64,000 nt of DNA from Oxalobacter paraformigenes (GCF_000158475.2 NZ_KI392030.1:329628-393627), one strand, 5' to 3'; positions 9,283 through 17,929 are shown, counted from the stretch's first letter. A program made the numbers and translations. Notes: generated from the letters alone by a model not told the origin.

Positions 9283-10248
9283 ATGATCAATGTTTTCGTA
9301 CTTCAAAACGGTCGTTTGAACCAAGTGCCGATCGATTCAAAATCCGATCTTGAAAATGTGGCGCCTGTCTGGGTGGATATGACAGACCCGACAGAGGAAG
9401 AACGATCATGGGTCAAAAGTACATATGACGTGACCATGCCGGATGAAGACGACGTCAAGGACATCGAAGCTTCTGCCCGTTATTATGAGGCGGAAAATGG
9501 CGATCTTCATCTGAGAACGGATTTCCGGATCGATGACGACGAAGGGCCTTCGCAGACAGTGACAGTCGCTTTCATTTTGGCGCGTAATATCCTGTTTTCC
9601 ATGCATGCGGAAGATCTTCCCGTTTTCAGGCTGGTGAGAATGCGCGCCCGCTCGCGTCCCGGTTCCATTACAGATTACAAAGATGTGCTGCTCGATCTGT
9701 ATGCTACCGATGCCGAGTATTCGGCCGATGCGCTAGAAGGCATTTACAGAAATCTTGAAGAAGTCAGCAGCAAGGTATTGCAGGAGGAATTTACCGACCA
9801 GGATGCAGCAGCGACTTTGAGTACGATAGCCAAGGAAGAAGACCTTAACGGGCGTATCCGCAGAACCATGATGGATACGCGTCGTGCCGTCAGCTTCCTG
9901 ATGCGGGGACGCCTGCTCGATTCCGACCAGTTCGAGGAGGCACGGCAGATTCTTCGCGATATTGAATCGCTGGACGGGCATACGTCGTTCCTGTTTGAAA
10001 AGATCAACTTCCTGATGGATGCAACAGTCGGTTTCATCAATATCAACCAGAACAAGATCATCAAGATATTTTCTGTGGCCAGTGTCGCCTTCCTTCCGCC
10101 GACGCTTATCGCCAGTATTTACGGAATGAACTTCCGTATTCTGCCCGAACTGAGCTGGGATTTCGGCTATCCTTTTGCGCTGGTACTGATGCTGTTGAGC
10201 GCACTGGCGCCCTTCTGGTATTTCCGTCGCAGAGGCTGGCTCAAATAG
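9283..10248 (+). CDS. corA: CorA-family magnesium/divalent cation channel
   Basis: A 321-residue CorA-type metal transporter. A large acidic cytoplasmic N-terminal funnel domain, rich in Asp and Glu and forming long helices, is followed by two C-terminal membrane segments (about residues 262-282 and 294-313). The first ends in the signature YGMNF, the selectivity motif of the family. The short positively charged tail (RRRGWLK) fits the cytoplasmic C-terminus. It is flanked by 207 bp upstream and converges on the radical SAM gene with a 24-bp gap, so it is probably monocistronic. Confidence 0.94.
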   Translation: MINVFVLQNGRLNQVPIDSKSDLENVAPVWVDMTDPTEEERSWVKSTYDVTMPDEDDVKDIEASARYYEAENGDLHLRTDFRIDDDEGPSQTVTVAFILARNILFSMHAEDLPVFRLVRMRARSRPGSITDYKDVLLDLYATDAEYSADALEGIYRNLEEVSSKVLQEEFTDQDAAATLSTIAKEEDLNGRIRRTMMDTRRAVSFLMRGRLLDSDQFEEARQILRDIESLDGHTSFLFEKINFLMDATVGFININQNKIIKIFSVASVAFLPPTLIASIYGMNFRILPELSWDFGYPFALVLMLLSALAPFWYFRRRGWLK

Positions 10249-10272
10249 GAAAGCGCCGTCAGATACGACAGA

Positions 10273-11775
10273 TCAGCCGGTTGCCATATGCCGGGTTTGC
10301 CGGATCGGTGTCGCCTTGATGGATGAAACGTCTTGCGCTGCCTTCATTTTGTTTCTTTGCCTGCGCGGGATGAAATCGGCGCCGACAATTGTCCTTGCAA
10401 CCGATACCTCTTCGCCGTTCAGGGACAGCCATTCGGTAATCAGTGAGGCGAGCCTTTCCAGAGAAATGCCGTGCATGGCATTCGTTTTTTCGTATATCCA
10501 GTCAGACAGGGCCAGAAATCTGGCAAATGGTTCATCCTGCAAAATATAAGGCAAGGTTTTGACGAATCGCCCGGAATTGGCGATGAGATCCCAATAACGG
10601 GCAAAACGTTTTAAGCGTTGCATGTCGTTAAATCCGATATCCGCCGTGGATAAGACGCTATAGGGAGACGCCGGGTCGAACGTTAGCTCATAACCGTCTG
10701 TATGCCGCAGGATGGGTGTTCCCCGCAGTCGTTTCAAAATGCCGACCTGGATTTCATCGGGGCCTATCCTGACCAGGCGATCGAATCCTCTGCCGAAGCT
10801 GGCAATGTCTTCACCCGGTAACCCGACAATCAGATCGGCATGCAGGTGCGCATGAGAATGCCGGCTTAGCCACCGAAGATTTTCTTCCGATTTTTTATTG
10901 TCCTGTTTCCGGCTGATGTTTGCCTGAACTTCCGGATTGAAGGTCTGCACGCCGATTTCCAGTTGCAATGTTCCGGGTGGAAATCGGGAAATGGCGTCTT
11001 TAAGCGCGTCCGGCAAATGATCGGGCACCAGTTCAAAATGGACGAAAATGGGATTTCCGGATTCGTTTTCCAGCTTTTCCAGAAAAAAGTGGAGGATTTG
11101 CAGACTTCTTTTGACGTTCAGATTGAAAGTGCGATCAACGAATTTGAAACTTCTGGCGCCCCGCTGATAAAGGGTTTCCATCTCATGCAGGAACTTTTCA
11201 GTATCGAAAGTCCATGCTGTTTTGTCCAGTGAAGAAAGGCAGAATTCACAGCGGAAAGGACATCCTCGTGACGCCTCGACGTAGAGAGTGCGATGAGCGA
11301 TATCCTCTGCAGTGTAAAAAGAGTAGGGCATGATGAGGCTGTCCAGCGCCGCCTGGACACCTTCATGAATTTTATTTGCCGGACGCCGGTTTTCCAGAAT
11401 ATTCCGGCAGAGCCAAGGCAAGGTAACTTCTCCCCAGCCTTTGATGACATAGTCGGCAAGCTCCGTGAGAGGTTGATGTGCCGTTTCATACGATACTTCC
11501 GGGCCGCCCAATATGATGCGGATATCCGGCGCTACTGTTTTGAGCAGGGCGACAAGTTTTGTGGTGTCTTCGACATTCCATATGTAAACACCGAGTCCGA
11601 GTATGGCAGGTTTTTGTAAAAGGATTTTTTCTGCAATGACGGCAATATCTCCGCCAATCACGAATTCTTGCAGTTTCGTCTGCTTCTGGAGGTCACCCAT
11701 ATTGGCCATAAGATAACGCAAACCAAGCGATGCATGAGCATATCTGGCGTTCAGGGTTGATAGCAATATACACAT
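10273..11775 (-). CDS. B12-binding-domain radical SAM protein (DUF4080 type)
   Basis: A 500-residue radical SAM enzyme of unknown substrate. The N-terminal part (about residues 1-120) resembles a cobalamin-binding domain, with LSTLNARYAHASLGLRYL and IILGGPEVSYE. The radical SAM cluster motif is C172-x3-C176-x2-C179 in RGCPFRCEFCLSS. A C-terminal helical region from about residue 380 matches the DUF4080 pattern. The start at 11775 was chosen because AGGAT lies just upstream and the family usually begins at this point; starts at 11799, 11802 and 11901 are in frame but add non-conserved residues. Related proteins are widespread and often called tRNA- or lipid-modifying without proof. Confidence 0.88.
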   Translation of the reverse strand: MCILLSTLNARYAHASLGLRYLMANMGDLQKQTKLQEFVIGGDIAVIAEKILLQKPAILGLGVYIWNVEDTTKLVALLKTVAPDIRIILGGPEVSYETAHQPLTELADYVIKGWGEVTLPWLCRNILENRRPANKIHEGVQAALDSLIMPYSFYTAEDIAHRTLYVEASRGCPFRCEFCLSSLDKTAWTFDTEKFLHEMETLYQRGARSFKFVDRTFNLNVKRSLQILHFFLEKLENESGNPIFVHFELVPDHLPDALKDAISRFPPGTLQLEIGVQTFNPEVQANISRKQDNKKSEENLRWLSRHSHAHLHADLIVGLPGEDIASFGRGFDRLVRIGPDEIQVGILKRLRGTPILRHTDGYELTFDPASPYSVLSTADIGFNDMQRLKRFARYWDLIANSGRFVKTLPYILQDEPFARFLALSDWIYEKTNAMHGISLERLASLITEWLSLNGEEVSVARTIVGADFIPRRQRNKMKAAQDVSSIKATPIRQTRHMATG

Positions 11776-12091
11776 AAAAACATCCTGTCGAGTGTCCATC
11801 ATGAAAGATTGAAAAGAAAATGGCAAGCAGTAGAATCCGTCAATTCCGGACAGACTGCGATTTGGTGCATGGATATGTAAAAATTGACTGTGGTCAAGCA
11901 TGGTTTTTAACCGGAGAAGCTATGATAATCGTTAGCTTAAAAAGTTGGTATGTCACTTCACCTGCCTGTAAAAAGTGGTTTTGCAGACTTGAAACGTCGT
12001 GTCCGGTTTCCGGAAATTGACGGAACAAAAAAAGATAAGCGACGATGCTGATTGGTTTGAAATTGACAGCGGATTTCCATTAAAACAATCC
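11776..12091. other. Divergent intergenic region between the radical SAM gene and the ThDP enzyme gene
   Basis: About 316 bp separate two divergent genes and must hold both promoters. A candidate -35 element TTGACT at 11884-11889 and AT-rich TATGATAAT at 11921-11929 are visible but not well spaced, so no promoter is called. A 32-codon ORF (11922-12020, plus) begins at an ATG preceded by GGAG and could be an upstream peptide; it has three Cys and no recognised homology. Otherwise I see no gene. Confidence 0.5.
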
Positions 12092-13828
12092 ATGAGTGCG
12101 ACAACAGACGATTCACTGAAATTCCGGAATACGAATACAGGTACCATTTCAGGTGGCCATCTAGTTGCAAAGGCACTCAAAAATGAAGGCATCGATACCA
12201 TTTTCACTTTGTCCGGTGGCAATATCGTCGATATTTACGATGGTTGTGTCAGTGAAGGGATCCGGATAATCGATTTTCGTCATGAGCAAGTGGCAGCGCA
12301 TGCTGCAGACGGTTATGCGCGTCAGACAGGCAGGACAGGATGCCTTGTCACGACAGCCGGCCCCGGATGTTGCAATGCCATCACCGGCCTGGCTACAGCG
12401 CTTCAGTCGGAAACCCCTTTGCTGCACATTGGCGGTCAGGGTGCTACTATCCAGCATCTGCAAGGATCCCTGCAGGAATTCGACCATGTCCGGCTGATGT
12501 CGCCAGTAACGAAATGGGCAACGAGCGTCCGTTCAACCGAACGGATTGCCGACATGGTTTCCATGGCCTGTCGCGAAGCATGGGGAGAAGTGCCCGGCCC
12601 GGTGTATCTGGAAATCCCGCGCGATCTTCTTGACCGCACTGTCGAGCAGAAGAATTGCGTTATTCCGGCAGCCGGCCATTATCGTTGTTCAAATAAAGTG
12701 ATGTGCGCGCCGGAAGAAATCGAGAAACTGGCCGATATCCTTGTCCATGCACAAAAACCTGCTGCCCTGTTTGGCAGTCAGGTCTGGAATGGGCGAAGTC
12801 ATCGTGAAGCGCGTGAACTGATCAGAACTTTCGACATTCCCGCGTATACCAATGGCGCTGCGCGTGGAATCTTTAAAAATGACGATCCTTTTTCATTTGA
12901 CAGAACCCGCAGCAAGGCATTGGCAGAAGCCGATGTCATTCTTGTCGTTGGGGCGCCTTTCGACTTCCGGCTGGGGTATGGCAAATTGCTGAACCCGGCA
13001 GCCAGAGTGGTGCAGATCGACCAGAATTATGCGGTAATCGGAAAAAATCGGGATATAGAGCTGGGATTGCTCGGTCATGCCGGGACTATTTTCAGGGCTG
13101 TTATCGATGCTGTTACCGGCAGGGTTGAACAGGGTGGAAAATCCAGACGCGCCGAATGGATAAAAGAACTTCGCAACGCGGAGAAAGAAGCGCTTGAAAA
13201 ACTGATGCCTTTGTTCAAATCGGAAAACAGCCTGATCAATCCTTATAGGCTGGCTTACGAACTGAACGAATTTCTTGATGAAAACACGGTATACATCGGT
13301 GACGGAGGCGACGTCGTTACCATTTCGGCACAGGCGGTTCGCCCGCGTAATCCTGGACAATGGATGGATCCGGGGCCTTTGGGAAGTCTGGGGGTGGGAA
13401 CCGGCTTTGCCATAGGCGCCAAACTGGCGGCTCCCGGGAAAGAGGTCGTGTGCTACTATGGGGATGGCGCTTTTTCCATGACCGCGTTCGATATGGAAAC
13501 GGCCAACCGGTTCAAGGTTCCTTACCTGGCGGTTGTCGGCAATAATTCCGCCATGAACCAGATTCGTTATGCCCAATTGGCCAAATATGGCGATCGCGGT
13601 AACGTTGGCAATTTGTTAAGTGACTTGCCATATGGTAAATTTGCGGAAATGATGGGCGGGTATGGAGAAGAAGTTCACCGTCCGGGCGATATCGCACCAG
13701 CCTTGCGTCGCGGTCGCGAAGCGGTTGCGAAAACAGGAAAGTGTGCCGTTATCAATGTCTGGGTGGATCCACAGGAGTGGTCGCCCGGAACGAAAGCTCG
13801 CCTCAAAGCCCGTCTGGCGAGCCGGTAA
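12092..13828 (+). CDS. ThDP-dependent decarboxylase/lyase of the acetolactate synthase-like family, substrate unknown
   Basis: A 578-residue thiamine-diphosphate enzyme with the three usual domains: Pyr (about 15-185), central Rossmann-like (about 205-345) and PP (about 385-560). The catalytic Glu that activates ThDP is Glu65 in FRHEQVAAHAADGYAR. The ThDP/Mg motif begins at GDG 457-459 and ends at Asn484-Asn485. Having this Glu argues against canonical glyoxylate carboligase, which lacks it, and the sequence is clearly not the known Oxalobacter oxalyl-CoA decarboxylase. The central FDFRLGYG and C-terminal VWVDPQEWSPGTKA segments resemble IlvG-like and benzaldehyde-lyase-like members. I chose 12092 (ATG); a GTG at 11999 is in frame but has no ribosome site. 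It lies 105 bp before the CoA-transferase, so oxalate- or acyl-CoA-linked chemistry is plausible but unproven. Confidence 0.85.
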   Translation: MSATTDDSLKFRNTNTGTISGGHLVAKALKNEGIDTIFTLSGGNIVDIYDGCVSEGIRIIDFRHEQVAAHAADGYARQTGRTGCLVTTAGPGCCNAITGLATALQSETPLLHIGGQGATIQHLQGSLQEFDHVRLMSPVTKWATSVRSTERIADMVSMACREAWGEVPGPVYLEIPRDLLDRTVEQKNCVIPAAGHYRCSNKVMCAPEEIEKLADILVHAQKPAALFGSQVWNGRSHREARELIRTFDIPAYTNGAARGIFKNDDPFSFDRTRSKALAEADVILVVGAPFDFRLGYGKLLNPAARVVQIDQNYAVIGKNRDIELGLLGHAGTIFRAVIDAVTGRVEQGGKSRRAEWIKELRNAEKEALEKLMPLFKSENSLINPYRLAYELNEFLDENTVYIGDGGDVVTISAQAVRPRNPGQWMDPGPLGSLGVGTGFAIGAKLAAPGKEVVCYYGDGAFSMTAFDMETANRFKVPYLAVVGNNSAMNQIRYAQLAKYGDRGNVGNLLSDLPYGKFAEMMGGYGEEVHRPGDIAPALRRGREAVAKTGKCAVINVWVDPQEWSPGTKARLKARLASR

Positions 13829-13933
13829 CAGTGCAGAATGCGTAGGGAAAAGGGAACTTTTTCCTCGTTGTAGGAAAGCTGGCATTTGCCAGAAAAAAGT
13901 AAGACAGACCAATAACATTGGAGGAAGAGAAAT

Positions 13934-15208
13934 ATGGGTAGCAAAGCATTATCCGGAGTAAGAATTCTGGACATGACCCACGTACAGGCCGGCCCGACAT
14001 CGTCGCAGTTGTTGGCATGGATGGGAGCGGACGTCATCAAATTCGAGAATCCGACAGGTGACATCACACGTAAACAGCTGCGTCACGATCCGAACAAAGA
14101 CAGCTTGTACTTCACCATGCTGAACAGCAACAAACGTTCGATCATAGCCAACATGAAAAGCAAAGCGGGCTGTGAAATCTTCGAAGCGCTGCTGAAAAAA
14201 TGCGACGTCATCATGGAAAACTTTGGGCCTGGCGTTTTGGCGAGATTCGGCTACACCTGGGAAAAGATCCACGAAATCAACCCGGCCATCATCTACGCCT
14301 CCATCAAAGGCTTCGGATCCTCTGGTCCCTACAGTGACTACAAAGCCTACGAGCCGATCGCCCAGGCGATGGGTGGTTCCATGTCCTGTACCGGTTTCCC
14401 GGAAAACCCGCCGACCATCACCGGTGCCCAGATTGGTGACACCGGAACCGGCCTGCACCTGGCCATCGGCATCTGCGCTGCGCTGTACCACCGCACCCAC
14501 AACGGAGGCGTAGGTCAGGAAGTCGAAGCCGCCATGCAGGAATCCGTCATGAACCTGTGCCGCGTCAAATTCCGCGACCAGGGACGTCTGATGGGAGGCA
14601 AAGGCGCGCTGGCAGAATACAGCCGTCCGACCCTGGGACTGACCGCCGTACCGCGTGCGGGTAACGACTCGGGTGGTGGCCAGCTGGGCAACTGCATTCC
14701 GTGCAAACCCTTTGGAACCAACGACTACGTCTACCTGGTCGTGCAGGAAGCCAACTGGCCGATCTTTGCAAGAGCCATTGGAGACGAAGCGCTGGTAACA
14801 GACGAACGCTTTGCCACCCTGGCAGAACGTCGCAAGAACCAGAACACCCTGTGGAAAATGGTAGCGGACTTCGCGAAGAACTACACCAAGACCGAATTCA
14901 CCGCCTACTGCAACGAAAAGAACATTCCATGTGGTCCGGTGCTGTCGACAGAAGAACTGATGACAGACGAACATGCACGTCATCGTCAGATGATCGTCAA
15001 AGTCGAAGGCCATCCGGAAGGAGACTACTGGACAGTAGGTATGCCGGTCAAGATGTCCGAAGGCATCGTAGACAAGATCACGCCGGCGCCGATGTTGGGT
15101 GAACACACGGAAGAAATCCTGAAAGAAGTTTGCGGATTCTCGGCAGAGAAAATTTCCGAACTGAAAGCAGGTGGCGCTTTCGAAGTACCCGCGAAAAAGA
15201 AAAAATAA
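13934..15208 (+). CDS. Class III (Frc/CaiB-BaiF) CoA-transferase, formyl-CoA:oxalate CoA-transferase-like
   Basis: A 424-residue family III CoA-transferase close in layout to Oxalobacter Frc, which moves CoA from formyl- or succinyl-CoA to oxalate. Visible landmarks are the N-terminal HVQAGP with Gln18, the catalytic Asp169 in GAQIGDTGTG (the same number as in Frc), and a glycine loop GGGQLGN around residues 240-250. The residue aligned with Frc Trp48 is Gln48 (DITRKQ), and the region between 200 and 250 is shorter, so the acceptor or donor may differ. A strong ribosome site (GGAGGAAG) precedes the ATG. Codon use is strongly biased (Asn nearly all AAC, Leu mostly CTG), suggesting high expression. 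Alternatives are UctC-like acetyl-CoA:oxalate or succinyl-CoA-dependent transferase. Confidence 0.88.
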   Translation: MGSKALSGVRILDMTHVQAGPTSSQLLAWMGADVIKFENPTGDITRKQLRHDPNKDSLYFTMLNSNKRSIIANMKSKAGCEIFEALLKKCDVIMENFGPGVLARFGYTWEKIHEINPAIIYASIKGFGSSGPYSDYKAYEPIAQAMGGSMSCTGFPENPPTITGAQIGDTGTGLHLAIGICAALYHRTHNGGVGQEVEAAMQESVMNLCRVKFRDQGRLMGGKGALAEYSRPTLGLTAVPRAGNDSGGGQLGNCIPCKPFGTNDYVYLVVQEANWPIFARAIGDEALVTDERFATLAERRKNQNTLWKMVADFAKNYTKTEFTAYCNEKNIPCGPVLSTEELMTDEHARHRQMIVKVEGHPEGDYWTVGMPVKMSEGIVDKITPAPMLGEHTEEILKEVCGFSAEKISELKAGGAFEVPAKKKK

Positions 15209-15254
15209 GGGTGGGCCAATTGTTTTAATGAAGTGATTCATTAGGCATTTAGCA

Positions 15255-15291
15255 GGATGGGTGGAAAAACCACCACCCATCCATTCTTTTT
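15255..15291 (+). terminator. Perfect 10-bp hairpin plus T-rich run between the CoA-transferase gene and sucC
   Basis: GGATGGGTGG (15255-15264) and CCACCCATCC (15273-15282) form a perfect 10-bp stem with an 8-base loop, followed by ATTCTTTTT. It sits 47 bases after the transferase stop and 12 bases before the sucC start. It may be a partial terminator that sets transferase mRNA above sucCD, or a stabilising 3' hairpin. The sucC ribosome site AAGGA lies just after it. Confidence 0.6.
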
Positions 15292-15302
15292 GAAGGACAA
15301 GT

Positions 15303-16469
15303 ATGAACATTCATGAATATCAGGGAAAACAGATTTTACGTAAATATGGAGTGACCACTCCTCGCGGATTTCCCTGTTTTACTGTCGACGAGGCTGTCGA
15401 AGCCGCAGAAAAACTGGGCGGCAATCTCTGGGTTGTCAAGGCCCAGATTCATGCAGGTGGCCGCGGCAAGGGCGGTGGCGTCAAGGTGGCTAAATCTATC
15501 GATGAAGTCAGAAAATACGCAACGGAAATCCTGGGTATGACTCTGGTAACGCATCAGACCGGCCCGGAAGGACGTGTTGTCAAACGTCTTCTGATTGAAG
15601 AAGGCGCGGATATCAAGAAAGAATTTTATGTCGGGATGGTTGTTGATCGTGCAACACAACGTGTCGCTCTGATGGCTTCTTCCGAAGGCGGCATGAATAT
15701 CGAGGACGTTGCACGCGATACGCCTGAGCTGATCCACAAAGTGTTCATTGATCCGGCAAGCGGTTTGACCGATGCGGAAGGTGAAGACATCGCTCGCAAG
15801 ATCGGCATGCCGGAAGCGGCCGTAAAAGAAACCTGCAAATTCATGCAGGGACTCTACAAGGCATTCGTTGAAACCGATGCTTCGCTGGCAGAAATCAACC
15901 CGTTGGTGTTGACGGGTGACAATCGGGTCATCGCGCTGGATGCGAAATTCAACTTCGATTCCAATGCCTTGTATCGTCAGCCTGAAATTCAGGCAATGCG
16001 CGATCTGGACGAAGAAAATCCTGACGAAATCCAGGCATCGAAATTCGATCTGACCTATATTTCGCTGGATGGCAACATCGGTTGTATGGTTAACGGTGCA
16101 GGGCTTGCCATGGCTACTATGGATATTATCAAGCTGTATGGCGGCGCTCCGGCAAACTTTTTGGATGTCGGCGGTGGCGCTACGACCGAGAAAGTCACCG
16201 AAGCATTCAAGATCATGCTGTCCAATCCGGATGTCAAGGCTATTCTGGTCAATATCTTTGGCGGTATCATGAGATGTGACGTTATTGCGGAAGGTATTGT
16301 GGCCGCAGCCAAACAGGTTGAACTGAAAGTGCCTCTGATTGTTCGTCTCGAAGGCACCAATGTCGATCAGGGCAAGGAAATTCTGGCCAAGTCCGGTTTA
16401 CCGATTATCTCTGCCAGCGGCATGGCTGATGCTGCATTGAAGGCGGTTAACGCAGCAAAGGGTAACTAA
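15303..16469 (+). CDS. sucC: Succinyl-CoA synthetase (ADP-forming), beta subunit
   Basis: SucC pairs with SucD to interconvert succinate, CoA and ATP with succinyl-CoA, ADP and phosphate. The 388-residue protein starts [17 protein letters not shown], then shows the ATP-grasp segment [11 protein letters not shown], the metal-binding EINPLVL block and the C-terminal CoA-ligase domain with [14 protein letters not shown]. Length and motifs are normal. It is one base upstream of sucD. In this context it could also regenerate succinyl-CoA as a CoA donor for the upstream transferase, which is an inference from gene order. Confidence 0.97.
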   Translation: MNIHEYQGKQILRKYGVTTPRGFPCFTVDEAVEAAEKLGGNLWVVKAQIHAGGRGKGGGVKVAKSIDEVRKYATEILGMTLVTHQTGPEGRVVKRLLIEEGADIKKEFYVGMVVDRATQRVALMASSEGGMNIEDVARDTPELIHKVFIDPASGLTDAEGEDIARKIGMPEAAVKETCKFMQGLYKAFVETDASLAEINPLVLTGDNRVIALDAKFNFDSNALYRQPEIQAMRDLDEENPDEIQASKFDLTYISLDGNIGCMVNGAGLAMATMDIIKLYGGAPANFLDVGGGATTEKVTEAFKIMLSNPDVKAILVNIFGGIMRCDVIAEGIVAAAKQVELKVPLIVRLEGTNVDQGKEILAKSGLPIISASGMADAALKAVNAAKGN

Positions 16470-16470
16470 T

Positions 16471-17349
16471 ATGTCTATTCTGATTAATAAGAACAGCCGG
16501 GTCATCGTTCAGGGCCTGACCGGTAAAACCGGTGCATTCCATACTGAAATGTCCATGAATTATGCTTTCGGTAAAGAGTGCTATGTTGGTGGCGTCACTC
16601 CTAAAAAGGGCGGTACGACCTTTTTGAATCTGCCGGTTTTTAACACGGTCAAGGAAGCCAAAGATCAGACGGGCGCCAATGTTTCCGTTATCTATGTTCC
16701 GCCTCCGTTTGCTGCGGCGGCTATTGACGAAGCGGTTGAAGCCGGTATTGAATTTGTCATCTGCATTACCGAAGGCATTCCGGTGGAAGACATGTTGCGT
16801 ACCCGCTATAAAATGCAGGGTAAAAATACCATTCTTCTTGGGCCGAACTGCCCGGGCATCATCACTCCGGACGAACTGAAAATCGGCATCATGCCGGGCC
16901 ATATTCATAAGAAAGGTTCCATCGGTGTCGTTTCCAAGTCCGGTACCCTGACTTATGAGGCAGCCAGCCAGCTGGCTGAATTCGGTTTGGGGCAATCAAC
17001 CGTTGTCGGGGTCGGTGGTGATCCGATCAATGGTTTGAAGCACATTGATGTTCTGAAAATGTTTAACGACGATCCGGAAACCGAAGCTGTCATTATGGTC
17101 GGTGAAATCGGTGGCAACGATGAAGAAACCGCTGCCCTTTGGGTCAAGGAAAACATGAAAAAACCGGTTGTCGGTTTTATCGCGGGTGTTACAGCGCCTC
17201 CGGGAAAACGGATGGGCCATGCCGGCGCCATTATTTCTGGCGGCAAAGGTACGGCGCAGGAAAAACTGGCTGTTATGGAAGAATGTGGTATCACCGTAAC
17301 CCGTAATCCTGCCGAAATCGGCAAGACGTTGAAAGCCGCGCTGAAATAA
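16471..17349 (+). CDS. sucD: Succinyl-CoA synthetase (ADP-forming), alpha subunit
   Basis: The 292-residue alpha subunit binds CoA and carries the phosphohistidine intermediate. An N-terminal CoA-binding Rossmann domain ([15 protein letters not shown]) is followed by [11 protein letters not shown] and the active-site His250 in [18 protein letters not shown]. The start is 2 bases after the sucC stop, so translation is coupled. A strong bidirectional terminator follows the stop codon. Nothing appears truncated. Confidence 0.97.
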   Translation: MSILINKNSRVIVQGLTGKTGAFHTEMSMNYAFGKECYVGGVTPKKGGTTFLNLPVFNTVKEAKDQTGANVSVIYVPPPFAAAAIDEAVEAGIEFVICITEGIPVEDMLRTRYKMQGKNTILLGPNCPGIITPDELKIGIMPGHIHKKGSIGVVSKSGTLTYEAASQLAEFGLGQSTVVGVGGDPINGLKHIDVLKMFNDDPETEAVIMVGEIGGNDEETAALWVKENMKKPVVGFIAGVTAPPGKRMGHAGAIISGGKGTAQEKLAVMEECGITVTRNPAEIGKTLKAALK

Positions 17350-17365
17350 GCGTTGCGGTTGAAAC

Positions 17366-17396
17366 AAAAAAAGCCCGGTTGCATACCGGGCTTTTT
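17366..17396. terminator. Strong bidirectional intrinsic terminator between sucD and pncC
   Basis: AAAAAGCCCGGT (17368-17379) pairs with ACCGGGCTTTTT (17385-17396) around a 5-base loop. The stem is a perfect 12 bp with a GC core and A/T flanks that give T-runs on both strands. It serves sucCD on plus and pncC on minus, which converge here. Confidence 0.9.
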
Positions 17397-17413
17397 GCTG
17401 GCTTTTGCGCTTT

Positions 17414-17911
17414 TCAGAAATGACCCGTTTCCAGATAATGGCAGAGACACCGCAGACTGTGTATAACACTTTGTTCCCTGACTTCTGAACGGTTGCCGCC
17501 GAACTGGCGCTTGTCAGTACTGAAAACACCAGTCCGGGTAGCGAAGCCGAAACATACCGTCCCGACCGGTTTTTCAAGTGAGCCGCCATTCGGGCCTGCG
17601 ATACCGGTTGTGGAAAGGGCAATGTCGCCGCGGGTAGCGTTCAATCCTCCCTTGGCCATGGCAAGTGCCACTTTCTGGCTAACAGCGCCTTGCTGGGTGA
17701 TCAGCTCTTCCGGAACACCCACCAGTTTTGTTTTCGATTCGTTTGAATAGGTAACCAATCCGCATTCGAACCATTCCGAAGCGCCGGGAATATCGGTTAC
17801 CAGTTTGGCGAGGCCTCCACCGGTACAGGATTCAACAATGACCAGTCTAAGTTTTTTCTGCGAAAGCAGGGTACCAGCGTATTGGGCAAGTTCAAAAGGA
17901 TTTTTCGTCAT
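17414..17911 (-). CDS. pncC: CinA C-terminal domain protein, nicotinamide-nucleotide amidohydrolase
   Basis: A 165-residue stand-alone CinA-C domain, the PncC type that deamidates nicotinamide mononucleotide to nicotinate mononucleotide in NAD recycling. Family motifs include VESCTGGGLAKLVTDIPG near residues 26-43, GLVTYSNESKTKLVGV, and STTGIAGPNGG. The competence/molybdopterin-like N-terminal domain of full CinA is absent, as in E. coli YgaD. It follows pgpA by 18 bp on the minus strand, so thiL-pgpA-pncC form a likely operon ending at the terminator near 17.37-17.40 kb. Confidence 0.93.
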   Translation of the reverse strand: MTKNPFELAQYAGTLLSQKKLRLVIVESCTGGGLAKLVTDIPGASEWFECGLVTYSNESKTKLVGVPEELITQQGAVSQKVALAMAKGGLNATRGDIALSTTGIAGPNGGSLEKPVGTVCFGFATRTGVFSTDKRQFGGNRSEVREQSVIHSLRCLCHYLETGHF

Positions 17912-17929
17912 GGCTATTCCGTAAAAAAT

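Noticed and set aside
11999-12091. GTG start giving a 31-residue extension of the ThDP enzyme
   Set aside because: No ribosome site precedes it and the extra residues have no family counterpart; ATG 12092 fits better, although its own ribosome site is weak.
13829-13933. Possible terminator or attenuator between the ThDP gene and the transferase gene
   Set aside because: No stable hairpin with a T-run was found; only a strong ribosome site for the transferase is visible.
13949-15310. 453-codon minus-strand open frame covering the whole CoA-transferase gene
   Set aside because: It is antisense to a gene with complete motifs and is produced by the AAC/CTG/GTC-rich codon bias. It has no ribosome site and its sequence is Phe/Val/Asp-rich without a recognised domain.
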